DNA of 64,000 bases, from the NCBI GenBank assembly GCA_963738445.1, contig CAVTWS010000006.1, forward strand, positions 1 to 64,000, given 5' to 3'. Positions 27,399-36,319 of the stretch are shown in pieces (position 1 is the first letter of the stretch; each line of letters starts with the position of its first letter). The stretch comes from CAVTWS01 sp963738445 (GTDB lineage Bacteria; Actinomycetota; Acidimicrobiia; Acidimicrobiales; SHLQ01). Under the pieces are notes generated by a model. That model saw nothing but the letters and a program-made list of their open reading frames with translations. It was not told the DNA's origin and searched no databases. The position numbers were made by a program, and so were the translations under genes.

Positions 27399-29199
27399 GT
27401 CGAACCCCCGCCCGATGCGGAGGCGAGGTAGCGGAGACCGTGGCCGAACCGGAACAGCGGGTCGGCCGTGTCGAACGGAACGTCGGTCCGGCTCTCGACG
27501 ACCGCATCCATCGACCGGGGAAGGTCGAACGGAAGTCGCCCCTCGGGCTCGACCTCACCGAACACGACGTCGAGCAACGCCGCCTCGGTGATCCCGTAGT
27601 TGGCCACGATCGCCGCCGCGTCGGCTGCGAGCGGTCCGAGCACCGCCGGCCGATCGAGGTTGATGTCGAGCACCGTCGGCACTGTGGCGCACACCGCGCC
27701 GAGCCGATCCAGCTCGGCGGCGGGGAACTCGAGCGAGCCGCCGTGGAAGCTGTCGGCCATCCCGCCGCGGCCGCTCGGCACCCACGGAGTCTGGAGCCGG
27801 ATGATCGCCACGTCGGCCTCCGCCGGGCGATCGACCACGACTGCGTACCCGGCCAGCACGCCGAGGTCGAACCCCTCGGCGTACACCTTCAACCCGCGTC
27901 GCAGCGGCAGCGTCGGATCACCGGCCGCATTCGCGGTGTTGGTCAGCAGGGTCACGGATCGTTGTTGCGCCCGCACGCCGGCCGCGCAGAACGCCGCGTC
28001 GGCCGACGATGCGTCCGGCGTTCTCCTCGTCGACGTAGGGCTCGTCGAAGAGCCCGAGGACGAACTTCTCGCGGAGCAGGCGTCGCGCCGACTGGTCGAT
28101 CCGAGATTCGGGAAGGCGCCCTGCCGCGCACGAGCCGGACCACGCGGTCGCTGCAATGTTCACCGCCGAACTGGTCGACCCCGGCGTCGAAGAGCTTCAG
28201 CAGGCGCTCGTCCTCGTCGAGGTGCTCGACCCCCCAGGCCTTGGCCACACCCACGTCGCCCATGCCCGGATGGTCCGAGATCAGGCCCCAGTCGGTGCAC
28301 ACGATGCCGTCGAACCCCAGCGTCTCCCGCAGGAGGCCGGTCACGATCCCCCGGCTGAAGCTGAAACCGACCTCCTCGTACCCGGTGCCCACGGGCATCG
28401 CGTAGTACGGCATGATCTGGGAGGTCCCGGCACCGATGGCCGCCCGGAAGGGCTCGAGGTGGTACTCGAAGTTCCCCCCTGGGTACACCTGCTCGCGGCC
28501 CCACGCGAAGTGGGGGTCGTCGCCGTCCTTCTGCGGTCCGCCGCCCGGGAAGTGCTTGGTCATGGTGGCGACCGACTCAGTACCGAGCGTGCTGGTCTGG
28601 AACCCCTGGATGTAGGCGACGGCCAGTCGAGATGTGAGCTCGGCATCCTCACCGAACGTCGAGCTGATCCGACACCACCGGGGCTCGGTCGCCAGGTCGA
28701 TCTGGGGGTGGAGGGCGACCCGCAGGCCGACCGCGAGGTACTCCTGGCGGGCGATGTCGGCGAACTCGCGGACGAGCGACTCGGAACCGATCGCGGCCAG
28801 GCCCAGGGGCTCGGGCCACTGCGAGAACGATCCCGCCATGATCGCGGTGAGCGGGTTGTCCGAGAAGTGATGCCTCGGATCGGTCGACAGCGTCAGTGGG
28901 ATGGCGAGGGGGTGACGGGCAGCACGCCGCTGCAGCTCGTTGTGCCACTGGGCAAAGGACCGCCCGTCCGGTAGGGACCCGAAGACGTTGAAGTGGCGGA
29001 GGCCCAGGGCCGACATCATCTCGCTCGGGGCTTTCAGCGGGAACATCGGGTTGACGGTGTCGATGTCGCCGGCGAACACGAGCGCGTGGAAGAGGAGCCC
29101 GGCCTTGTCCTCCAGGGTCATGCGCGCCAGCAGGTCCTCGACACGCTGATCGACCAGGAGCCCGATGTCCTGGTACGGGTATGTCGGTGCAGTGGTCAT
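27395..29199 (-). CDS. Glycoside hydrolase family 3 (two frameshifts)
   Basis: It starts at ATG 29199 (MTTAPTYPYQDIGLLVDQRVEDLLARMTLEDK). The barrel motifs STDPRHHFSDNP, SSTFGEDAEL, TMTKHFPGGGPQKDGDDPH and nucleophile Asp in GIVCTDWGLISDHP are in the first frame. A middle frame carries LPESRIDQSARRLLREKFVLGLFDEPYVDEENAG, and a third carries SVTLLTNTANAAG through GEVEPEGRLPFDLP to 27395. Breaks are near 28140 and 28000. At about 600 residues it lacks the C-terminal FnIII domain seen in the other GH3s here. It follows the amidohydrolase by 49 bases and overlaps GH2, so all are likely co-transcribed. Confidence 0.85.
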
Positions 29200-29248
29200 C
29201 AGAACCTGTTCTCGTTCATGGTGTGGGGCGCCACCTGGAGGTACCGGG

Positions 29249-30469
29249 TCAGGACGCCTGGAGATACGCCGCGGCCCGGAGGAGGGCGTCGTTCGGCTCC
29301 GGTGGCAGCACATCGAGCGGTGTAGCGAGCTCGGCCACGGTCGGGCCGTACTGGGCGACGAATGGGGCGAGCGCCTCGAGATCGAAGCCGTACACTGCGG
29401 CCGCCGTCTCACCGAGGATGGCGCGCAAGTCGGCCTCCGCGAACCCGGGGAAGACCTGACGGAGGTGCTCTCGCGTGAAGGGAGACGTCCCCTCGTCGTG
29501 CGGGTAGTCGCTCCCCCACATGATTCGGTCGAGCCCGAGGACCTTGGCGGCCGCGACATCGGGGATGTTCGGGAAGCTCGCCCCCACCCAGCAGCTCTGC
29601 GCGAAGTACTCGCTGGCCAGCCTCGGCAGGCGATCCTCTTCGCGGTACTTCAACTCGCCGATCGCGCCTGTCTGCACACGACGGATGGTGTCATCGAGGT
29701 TGTTGAGCAGCGGCGGGATGGCCGAGGCCGCGCCTTCCGTCATCACCACCCGGAGCCTCGGGAACCGCTCGAGGACCCCGCCGAGCACGAGGTGCACGAA
29801 CGCCCGCTGTCCGTACCAGCCCATCTCGGCCACGTGCAGGACCGATGCCGCGCCGTGCCGGCCGTAGTCGGGCGACCCGGTGCCGGAGTGGATGTTGACG
29901 ACGAGCTCGAGTTCCTGGATCTCCGCCCAGAGCGGATCGTACGCCCGGCTGTACAGCGGCTCGACCCACTTCACGTCGGGCGCCACGCTCGGCAACAGAA
30001 CGCCACCCCGAAGTCCCTGTGCCTTGATCCAGCGAGCGTCGGCGATGGCGTCGTCGACGTCGTTCAGGAAGAACTGACCGATGCCGGCCCGTCGTTCCGG
30101 GTGGCGAGCGCAGAAGTCGACCATCCAGCGGTTGTGGGCGTGGATGCCGGCGCGGCGCCGCGGATAGTCGTCAGCGAGCGGCGGACCGGCGAACAGGACG
30201 AAACCGGGGTAGAAGGGCGGCACGGTGTTCGGGTACACCACCTCGCCGACTACGCCGTCGGGCAACGTGTCGGCGTCTCGTCGTGCGTCGTCCCAGTTGC
30301 GGACACGAAGATCCGTGTCGCGCAGGTCCCGCCACGGGTTCTTGTACTGGTTCCTCCAGGCGTCGAACTCCTCGCGGTACGCGGGATCGAGGTACTCGCG
30401 GTACTGCTCGTGGCTGCCACCTGCATGAGTGTCCGACGAGATGATCGTGTAGCGATCGTGAGACGCCAT
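29249..30469 (-). CDS. Amidohydrolase family 2 protein (decarboxylase/hydrolase type)
   Basis: A 406-residue PF04909-type TIM barrel. The N-terminal IISSDTHAGGS has the metal D-x-H, NIHSGTGSPDYG supplies a later His and MWGSDYPHDEG the catalytic Asp. Relatives decarboxylate aromatic acids such as 2-amino-3-carboxymuconate semialdehyde or gamma-resorcylate, or hydrolyse lactones. It is a clear paralogue of 42494-43720: almost the same N-terminal 60 residues and C-terminal FTREHLRQVFPGF segment. It lies directly upstream of GH3 on the same strand. A copy of the 18-bp element is 38 bases before the ATG. Confidence 0.88.
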   Translation of the reverse strand: MASHDRYTIISSDTHAGGSHEQYREYLDPAYREEFDAWRNQYKNPWRDLRDTDLRVRNWDDARRDADTLPDGVVGEVVYPNTVPPFYPGFVLFAGPPLADDYPRRRAGIHAHNRWMVDFCARHPERRAGIGQFFLNDVDDAIADARWIKAQGLRGGVLLPSVAPDVKWVEPLYSRAYDPLWAEIQELELVVNIHSGTGSPDYGRHGAASVLHVAEMGWYGQRAFVHLVLGGVLERFPRLRVVMTEGAASAIPPLLNNLDDTIRRVQTGAIGELKYREEDRLPRLASEYFAQSCWVGASFPNIPDVAAAKVLGLDRIMWGSDYPHDEGTSPFTREHLRQVFPGFAEADLRAILGETAAAVYGFDLEALAPFVAQYGPTVAELATPLDVLPPEPNDALLRAAAYLQAS

Positions 30470-30506
30470 GGGGGGTGGACCTCCGGTAACGAGCTAACGC
30501 CAAGTC

Positions 30507-30524
30507 GATGCATGCTACATCCAA
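30507..30524 (-). promoter_or_regulatory. Conserved 18-bp upstream element, copy 3
   Basis: Minus-strand reading is TTGGATGTAGCATGCATC, the best match between copies. It lies in the 61-base gap between the esterase stop and the amidohydrolase start, 38 bases before the latter. It shares 13 contiguous bases TGTAGCATGCATC with copy 1. Confidence 0.5.
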
Positions 30525-30530
30525 TGAAAC

Positions 30531-31523
30531 TCAGGCGCTAGTTCCCTCGGTGGGTGCCAGCCGCTCACGGATCCATCGAACCTGGGCTCGGATCGTCCAC
30601 TCGGCTTCCGGCGACTTCACCTCCTGCGGGTAGACGTGCGGAGCGCCCTCCTGCTCGATGAACTCGACGGGAACGCCCACCGCGTCGAGCGCGGCCCGGA
30701 GACGACGGACATCGTCCAGGAACGGGTCCAACGTGCCGACGTTGAGGTGCACGGGCGGCAGGCCGTCCATCGCACCGTTGATCGGTGACAGACGGCTGTC
30801 CGACAGCGACACGCCGGCGGCGTAGTTGGTCGCCGCCCACCGCAGCACCGACCGACCGATCTCGAACTCGCGTGGCTCCGCGCTCGATGCGGAAGTGCGC
30901 GCCATCTCGAGATCGACCCACGGCGCCGTGAGCACCAGTCCGGCAGGCAGTGGACCACCGGAATCGCGCAAGACTTGCGCCACGGCGAGCGCCAGGCCTC
31001 CGCCCGCGCTGTCACCCCCGAGCACCCACCGACCATCCGCCAGAACCGATGAGGCGGACAACGACCGCACCGCCGCCACGGCATCGTCGAGAGCAGCGGG
31101 AAACGGCGAGGTGGGCGGCATCCGGTAACGCACCATGGCGGCCGCGATGCCAGTCCGCCGTTGCACCTGGGCGAGCCACGCCCAGTGGCCATTGTCCGGG
31201 CCTGCCATGTAGGCGCCACCATGGAGGAACACAAGCGTGCCCTCGGCGCTCAACTCCGGAGCCAACCAGGTGGTGGGCACCCCGCCGGCGTCGGACTCGA
31301 TCACGGGCGTACCCAGCGCCACGTCGGCCGGAGGACGGGTCGACCGCTGCCGGAGGAGGAGCAGTCGGTCCACGATCGGTCGGGGCAACCGGGGGATGAA
31401 CGCCCCAACCCGCAGCAGCGCCCGGAACACGGGGCTGTCGATCGGCGCGGCGGCCCGCTGGGGCACGATCCCGCCGCCGTCAGCCGGGGCGAAGGTGATC
31501 GGGACGGGGGCCTTCGAGAACAT
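30531..31523 (-). CDS. Alpha/beta hydrolase, HSL-like esterase
   Basis: A 330-residue hydrolase of the hormone-sensitive lipase family. VFLHGGAYMAG supplies the oxyanion HGG, GGDSAGGGLAL the nucleophile elbow (G-D-S-A-G), LDPFLDD the acid and GAPHVYP the His. It probably removes acyl groups or hydrolyses small esters and lactones. Its start is ATG 31523, and it opens the leftward block with amidohydrolase, GH3, GH2, P450, acyl-CoA dehydrogenase and cyclase. The divergent VOC-like gene starts 51 bases away. A related esterase is at 44632-45606 beside the paralogous amidohydrolase. Confidence 0.87.
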   Translation of the reverse strand: MFSKAPVPITFAPADGGGIVPQRAAAPIDSPVFRALLRVGAFIPRLPRPIVDRLLLLRQRSTRPPADVALGTPVIESDAGGVPTTWLAPELSAEGTLVFLHGGAYMAGPDNGHWAWLAQVQRRTGIAAAMVRYRMPPTSPFPAALDDAVAAVRSLSASSVLADGRWVLGGDSAGGGLALAVAQVLRDSGGPLPAGLVLTAPWVDLEMARTSASSAEPREFEIGRSVLRWAATNYAAGVSLSDSRLSPINGAMDGLPPVHLNVGTLDPFLDDVRRLRAALDAVGVPVEFIEQEGAPHVYPQEVKSPEAEWTIRAQVRWIRERLAPTEGTSA

Positions 31524-31574
31524 CGGGGACCTAGTGTAGATTCAGGACGCGGCGAGCCTGGAGGTAGGGCGATC

Positions 31575-32156
31575 GTGACGATGTCCAGCGACGTGGAACC
31601 ACGACGGCGCCTCAACCACCTGGAGATGATGTACCGCCCGGGTGAGCGGGCGCTGGCCCGCAGAGTCTTCGAGCTCCTCGGCATGCGGGTGATCGACAAC
31701 GGCGCCGAGTGGTTGTTCGCCAACGTCGATCCGGCGATCGGCGACGTTCGCAACAACGCGTGTTACGCCTCGGAAATGACGCCGCAGCAATGGGCGCTCG
31801 AGCAGGCGATCACGGCACAGATCTCTGCGGGTGAGGCCGACCCCAGCGGTGAGATCGGTCCCGCGGCGGCCGAGTACCTCACGCGCCTGAGATCGGAGCC
31901 ACAGAGAGCGTTCCACTTCGGGATCAACATCTTCGATCGGGACGACTTCGACGCCACGCTCGACCGCGTCCGGGACGCGGGCACCGACCCCGAGCTGGCC
32001 GGACGGTTGGAGCTCCTGGGCGTCTACCACCCCGACGATCCCGGGACGCTGGCGCCGGGCATGATCCAGGCGTTCGTGCGAACGGACGTGGTGGCGGCTG
32101 GGCTGGTGGCCTTCGGCCAGCACGTCGAGCTGCAGTGGCACCTACCCCGAACCTGA
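31575..32156 (+). CDS. VOC/glyoxalase-superfamily-like protein
   Basis: A 193-residue protein. GTG 31575 is preferred over ATG 31581 because GGAGG lies about 11 bases upstream. The strand-helix pattern LNHLEMMYRPGERALARRVFELLGMRVID and later RAFHFGINIFDRDDFDATLDRVRDAG suggests two beta-alpha-beta-beta-beta modules of the vicinal oxygen chelate fold, though metal ligands are not obvious. The final FVRTDVVAAGLVAFGQHVELQWHL is strand-rich. The last 15 bases overlap the convergent phosphotransferase gene. Function is unknown, and the fold call is tentative. Confidence 0.45.
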   Translation: MTMSSDVEPRRRLNHLEMMYRPGERALARRVFELLGMRVIDNGAEWLFANVDPAIGDVRNNACYASEMTPQQWALEQAITAQISAGEADPSGEIGPAAAEYLTRLRSEPQRAFHFGINIFDRDDFDATLDRVRDAGTDPELAGRLELLGVYHPDDPGTLAPGMIQAFVRTDVVAAGLVAFGQHVELQWHLPRT

Positions 32157-33275
32157 AGACCTCGACCCAGCTGAGGGGCCAGCAGCCGAACCGGCTTGCT
32201 GTGTGAGGGCCTCCATCCGCTCGGGGCGGGGGAAGATAGGGCCCAGTTCGAGGTCCTCGTCGAGGCCGAGGTCCCGCAAGCCGATCGGCGTCATCATCTG
32301 GATCCCGACGGCCATACCGATGGCGCGGGGGTCGTTCCAGTGCCCCGCGTCGGCGAGCATCGAGCCGACGAGCTGGATGGCGCCGAGCTTGTAGACCTGG
32401 AACGCCCGGTACCACTCGCGGTGGCGCACGGCGATCCCCGAGAGCTCCTCGTACCTGGCCACGAGATCGTCGATGTGGGGGGCGGTGGGGTGGGCGGCCA
32501 GCCCCGCCGGGATCTGCCACAGGACCTCGAAGTAGCCGATGTCGGCCAGGGGATCGCCCACGTCGGTGAGCTCCCAGTCGAACACCGCCGACACCTCGCC
32601 GGAGCGGAAGGCGAAGTTGCCGGGCTTCGGGTCGCCGTGCACGAGCGTGACCCGCTCGGTGGGCTCGGGCTGGCGACGGCGCAGCTCGTCGTGGAGCCGG
32701 TCGAACGCCGGAAGCGGGCCGCGCTGGACCCGTGCGATCTCGCCCGCCCAGCGGTCGAGCTCACGGTCGAGGTAGGTGCGCCCGTCGCCCAGCGTGTGGA
32801 GGCCCGTGGCGTGAAGGTCGGCGTGATGCACGGCCACGAGCTGGTCGATCAGGCTCATCGCCATCCGGGGCACCAGGTCGGGGTCGTGGGCGGCGCCGGC
32901 CGGGGCTTCCCGCTCGTAGACCTCGCCGTCGACGCGAGCCATGACCAGGAAGGGCCGACCGAGCACGTCGCCGGTCGGCTCGAACCACAGCGCCGGTGGC
33001 GCGAGGACTGCGGTCGGCTCCAGCGCCTGCAGGATCCGGAACTGCCGCTCGAGATCGTACGGTTCGAGCAGACCGGGTTCGGGGGGGCGCATCCGGATCA
33101 CCACGTTTTGGGCCTGCACGTGCTCGCCCCGGGTGATCACGAGGGTGAGCATCAGCATCTCGGCCGAGTGGCCGAGCTCGACCCGGTCAAGACCCGACAC
33201 CGTCACGTCATCGGCATCGGTCACCTGGGTCCGGAACCACCGGGCCAGCCGTTCGGCCCTGTCAGCGATGGACAT
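32142..33275 (-). CDS. Phosphotransferase family protein (APH/ecdysteroid-kinase-like)
   Basis: A 377-residue kinase-fold protein starting at ATG 33275. VVIRMRPP provides the ATP lysine region equivalent, LVHGDPKPGNFAFR is the catalytic loop with Asp and Asn, and AVFDWELTDVGDPLADIGY is the metal-binding D-W-E motif, all typical of aminoglycoside-phosphotransferase-like enzymes. In actinobacterial catabolic clusters such kinases phosphorylate small hydroxylated metabolites; antibiotic resistance is not implied. It is third in an operon after SDR and DUF7064-like protein (16-base gap). The tail is Ser/Gly-rich. Confidence 0.87.
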   Translation of the reverse strand: MSIADRAERLARWFRTQVTDADDVTVSGLDRVELGHSAEMLMLTLVITRGEHVQAQNVVIRMRPPEPGLLEPYDLERQFRILQALEPTAVLAPPALWFEPTGDVLGRPFLVMARVDGEVYEREAPAGAAHDPDLVPRMAMSLIDQLVAVHHADLHATGLHTLGDGRTYLDRELDRWAGEIARVQRGPLPAFDRLHDELRRRQPEPTERVTLVHGDPKPGNFAFRSGEVSAVFDWELTDVGDPLADIGYFEVLWQIPAGLAAHPTAPHIDDLVARYEELSGIAVRHREWYRAFQVYKLGAIQLVGSMLADAGHWNDPRAIGMAVGIQMMTPIGLRDLGLDEDLELGPIFPRPERMEALTQQAGSAAGPSAGSRSSGSG

Positions 33276-33291
33276 GATCGTCTCCCCCTCG

Positions 33292-34446
33292 TCAGCTGTA
33301 CTCGACGCGGTGATCGGATTCCGCGGTGAGGCCGAGGTCGGGCCATTCGCCGTACATCATGCTCTCCATGATCCCGAACCCGTGGGCGTCGCCCTCGGTC
33401 ACCCGGATCGGGGTGTCGCGGAGCTGACCGAGCAGGGGGAGGTGCTCGTCGTCCCAGCAGTCCTCGATGTGCTCGCCGTCGACCACGAGCGACCCCATCC
33501 AGGTGCCGTGCTTGTGACCCTTCCACGGTCCGTACCCGCCGGGCTTGAGGAAGATCCCGCACTCGCCCACCCGCTCCACCTCGATGCGGCGTTCGTCGCC
33601 GGTGTCGGTGAGCACCACCAGCTCGCCGCCGAGCACGAAGCGGGTGCGGGTGTCGTAGCGCATCTGGGGTGTCACCCGGACGAGCTGCTGATGGCTCCCG
33701 TCGGCGTCGACGAGGTGGGCCGACGAGACGTCGATGCCTTCCGCCACGTGCATGGCGATCTCGTAGTGCGAGCCGTCTGGGCGGCGCAGGAACATCGGCG
33801 ACCACTTGAACCCGCTGGGGCGCTGGGTGACGACGGCCCGGGCCGGGCGCAGGTCGGAGATCGGGGCACCCACCGCCTGGCGCACGCCCCACGAGTGGTC
33901 GCGAAACCCGAACCACGTGTGGGGCGCGACCTCGTGGGTGACACCGTCGACCGTCACGGTGCCGGTGGCCCAGCCGCCCTGGTGGTAGCGGATGACGTTG
34001 ACGTCGATCCGACCCGTTCGTGGGTTGCGCTTGAGGTTGCGGTCCTCGAACGACGGCGGCAGCACGCCGGCGAGCTCGACGTCGAACGAGATCGGCTGCA
34101 CGTCGTTGGGCTCGAGCACGAACCGCACGCGCTGGAGCGGCTCGACGATCTCGTACCTGAGCGGGCCGACCGAGATGTCTTCGGGCGCGTGGGACAGATC
34201 CCGACTCGCCCGCACCGTCCACTGCGAGCGGCCCCGGGACACGGCGGCGAAGCCGTCGATCACCCCGCGGTTGGCGTACTTCCCCAGGCCGAAGCCGACC
34301 TGCAACGACCCGTCGACCGCCGCCAGCGAGCCCCACACCTTCTCGGTCCAGCTCAGGTCGCTCTCGTTCACGGTGGCGAACGTGTCGACGATCTGGTGGT
34401 TCAGCCCCTCGTCGGCGCCCTGCAGCCTGCCGATCGTGCCACCCAT
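33292..34446 (-). CDS. DUF7064/DUF7065-like protein of unknown function
   Basis: A 384-residue protein starting at ATG 34446, 12 bases after the SDR. It is beta-rich with W/G motifs (WTEKVWGSLAA, THTWFGF-like HTWFGFRDHSWGVRQ, FKWSPMFLRR, WMGSLVVDGEHIEDCWDDEHLP). The DHSWG motif is shared by this group of lipocalin-like, AttH-related proteins. It is a distant relative of 3303-4343. The first is paired with a sulfotransferase, this one with an APH-like kinase and an SDR, so both sit beside group-transfer enzymes acting on hydroxyls. Function is unknown. Confidence 0.55.
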   Translation of the reverse strand: MGGTIGRLQGADEGLNHQIVDTFATVNESDLSWTEKVWGSLAAVDGSLQVGFGLGKYANRGVIDGFAAVSRGRSQWTVRASRDLSHAPEDISVGPLRYEIVEPLQRVRFVLEPNDVQPISFDVELAGVLPPSFEDRNLKRNPRTGRIDVNVIRYHQGGWATGTVTVDGVTHEVAPHTWFGFRDHSWGVRQAVGAPISDLRPARAVVTQRPSGFKWSPMFLRRPDGSHYEIAMHVAEGIDVSSAHLVDADGSHQQLVRVTPQMRYDTRTRFVLGGELVVLTDTGDERRIEVERVGECGIFLKPGGYGPWKGHKHGTWMGSLVVDGEHIEDCWDDEHLPLLGQLRDTPIRVTEGDAHGFGIMESMMYGEWPDLGLTAESDHRVEYS

Positions 34447-34458
34447 GTGCGTCCCTCC

Positions 34459-35231
34459 CTAGACCTTGTACCCGGCGTCGACGTTGATCACCTGGCCGGT
34501 GATGCCCGATCCATCGATGCCGGCGAGGAGGGCGGCCATCCCGGCGATCTCCTCGGGCTTCAGGATGCGCTTCTGGAGCGCATCGGCGGTGAGCCGGGCC
34601 TCGGCCTCCGCCGGGGTGGTCCCCCAGCGCTCGGCGATCCGGTCGAGGTCGAGCAGCGACGTCTGGGTGGTGCCCGGGCACAGCAGGTTGACGTTGATCC
34701 CGAAGGGTGCCGCCTCCGACGCCAGCTGACGCACGAAGCCGACCAGCCCGTGTTTTGCCGTGGTGTAGGCCACCGAGCCCCCGGTGTGGGTCGAGGCACC
34801 CGACCCGATGCAGATGATCCGCCCACTGCCCTGATCGCGCATGGCCGGCAAGGCCGCCGAGGTCGTCCACCAGTGCGAGGTGAGGGTGAGGGTGAGGGTC
34901 TTCTCGAACCCGGCGTCGTCGGCATCGAAGGGGTTCGAGCTTCCCCGGTGTGGCCCCCGACGTTGTTCACCAGGATGTCGATCCGGCCGAATCGCTCCAG
35001 GGCCTCGCCCACCGGGCGACGAGCATCGTCGCGATCCATGGCGTCGGCGACCACGGCCACGCCTCGATCAGCACCGAGATCAGCCACCGTCAGCAGATCG
35101 TCGAGCTCGTCCTTCGTCCGGGACGACACCACCATGGTCGCTCCCTCGGCGGCGTAGCGAACGGCGATCGCTCGACCGATCCCCCGGCCGGCTCCGGTGA
35201 CCACGGCGACCAGTCCATCCAGTTGTCCCAT
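34459..35231 (-). CDS. Short-chain dehydrogenase/reductase (frameshifted)
   Basis: It starts at ATG 35231 (MGQLDGLVAVVTGAGRGIGRAIAVRYAAEG). The first frame carries the TGxxxGxG cofactor loop, VVADAMDRDD and NNVGGHTG. After a break at about 34941-34946 the protein continues as SSNPFDADDAGFEKTLTLTL, ICIGSGAST (Ser), YTTAKHG (Tyr and Lys) and ends VINVDAGYKV. The length of 773 is one short of 258 codons, consistent with one lost base beside a CCCC run. A gtgagg microsatellite (34879-34898) encodes the TLTLTL stretch. It is first in an operon with the DUF7064-like and phosphotransferase genes. Confidence 0.87.
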
Positions 35232-35309
35232 CGCGACTCCTCCGCGTCTCGGCCGGGCTCCGATCCACAGTCGTAGCCGGCCATCACCGTCGTATCGGCC
35301 ATCGTTCGG

Positions 35310-35338
35310 CTGACAAACCAGAACGCCCGTGGCATAAT
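35310..35338 (+). promoter_or_regulatory. Sigma70-type promoter for the SDR-SnoaL-SDR operon
   Basis: A -35 CTGACA (35310-35315) and a -10 CATAAT (35333-35338) are separated by exactly 17 bases, each matching the consensus at five of six positions. Transcription would begin near 35345, giving a leader of about 65 bases before GTG 35411. It lies in the divergent gap between two SDR genes. Confidence 0.6.
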
Positions 35339-35410
35339 CTGCCACCCTAGCAGGACAGATGTCACAGCTCCGGTGTCGTCGGACCGGTGACCGGACACGG
35401 AGGACCGATC

Positions 35411-36319
35411 GTGGACAAGAGGCTCGCTGGCCGTACCGCACTCGTGACCGGGGCTGGAAACGGCATCGGCCGCGCCATCGCTCTTGGTCTGGCGGCCGAG
35501 GGGGCCGCCGTGGTGGTGAACGACCTGGGCACCGACACCCGGGGCGAAGGTTCGAGCTCAGCCGCGGCCGACAGCTGCGTGGCCGAGATCGTCGCCCGGG
35601 GCGGCACGGCCGTGGCCAACTACGACTCGATCGCCGAGTCCGCCGGCTGTGAGCGAGCCGTTCGAACGGCCGTCGACGCGTTCGGGAAGTGCGACATCGT
35701 GGTCGCCAACGCGGGTGCTCTCCTCGACACCAGCCTCACCGGCCTGGGGAGCAGCGACGCGTCGTGGCAACGGCTGGTCGATCTCTACCTCGGTCAGAAG
35801 TTCTGGATCGCCCGGGCTGCGGTACCGGCCATGCTCGAGCGAGGGTGGGGCCGGGTGCTGTTCGCCACCTCGGAGATCGCGCGCGGCACCCAGGCCAATC
35901 CGGCGGCCGCCGCCGTCTTCAACGGTGGCATCGGCATGATCCGGGACCTCGCCACCCAGCACCGCGAGAGCGGCGTCACGTTCAACTGCTACGCACCCGG
36001 CGCCGCAACCCGCCTGTTCGACGTGTACAAGGACCAGATCGACGCCGCACTCCAGGCCGGAGGTGTGCCCGAAGAGCAATGGGCGCAGCACTACCTGCCG
36101 CCGCCGGAGTGCATCGCACCCATGATCACGTGGCTGTGCTCCGACGCCGCCGCGGACGTCAACGGCGAGGTGTTCGGCATCTCGGGCGGGACCGTCAACC
36201 GTTGGTCGCGCCTCGAGATCGTGTCCACCATCGTGAAGGAGGCCAAGCCGCACCTGTGGGACCAAGCCGAGCTCGACGAGGTCGTACCGACACAGTTGCT
36301 CGACCCGGGCCAGCTGTGA
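35411..36319 (+). CDS. Divergent SDR-fold protein lacking the YxxxK pair
   Basis: A 302-residue protein starting at GTG 35411, six bases after GGAGGA; upstream in-frame codons lack a ribosome-binding site. The Rossmann half is normal: TGAGNGIGRAIALGLAAEG, NDLGTD (as in Hsd17b4-type SDRs) and VANAG. The active-site Ser is present in FATSEIARG, but where Tyr and Lys should fall, 13 and 17 residues on, the sequence reads NPAAAAVFNGG, giving Ala and Asn. It may use other chemistry or be a non-catalytic partner. It is first in a tightly coupled operon (GTGA overlap with SnoaL). Confidence 0.82.
   Translation: MDKRLAGRTALVTGAGNGIGRAIALGLAAEGAAVVVNDLGTDTRGEGSSSAAADSCVAEIVARGGTAVANYDSIAESAGCERAVRTAVDAFGKCDIVVANAGALLDTSLTGLGSSDASWQRLVDLYLGQKFWIARAAVPAMLERGWGRVLFATSEIARGTQANPAAAAVFNGGIGMIRDLATQHRESGVTFNCYAPGAATRLFDVYKDQIDAALQAGGVPEEQWAQHYLPPPECIAPMITWLCSDAAADVNGEVFGISGGTVNRWSRLEIVSTIVKEAKPHLWDQAELDEVVPTQLLDPGQL

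Noticed and set aside
32142..33275. Aminoglycoside resistance gene
   Set aside because: The kinase fold fits, but operon context with SDR and DUF7064-like genes and the broad family make a metabolic kinase far more likely.
33221..34870. 549-codon minus-strand frame
   Set aside because: It is low in complexity and rich in Arg and Gly, and shares its DNA with the DUF7064-like gene, which has the coding signal.
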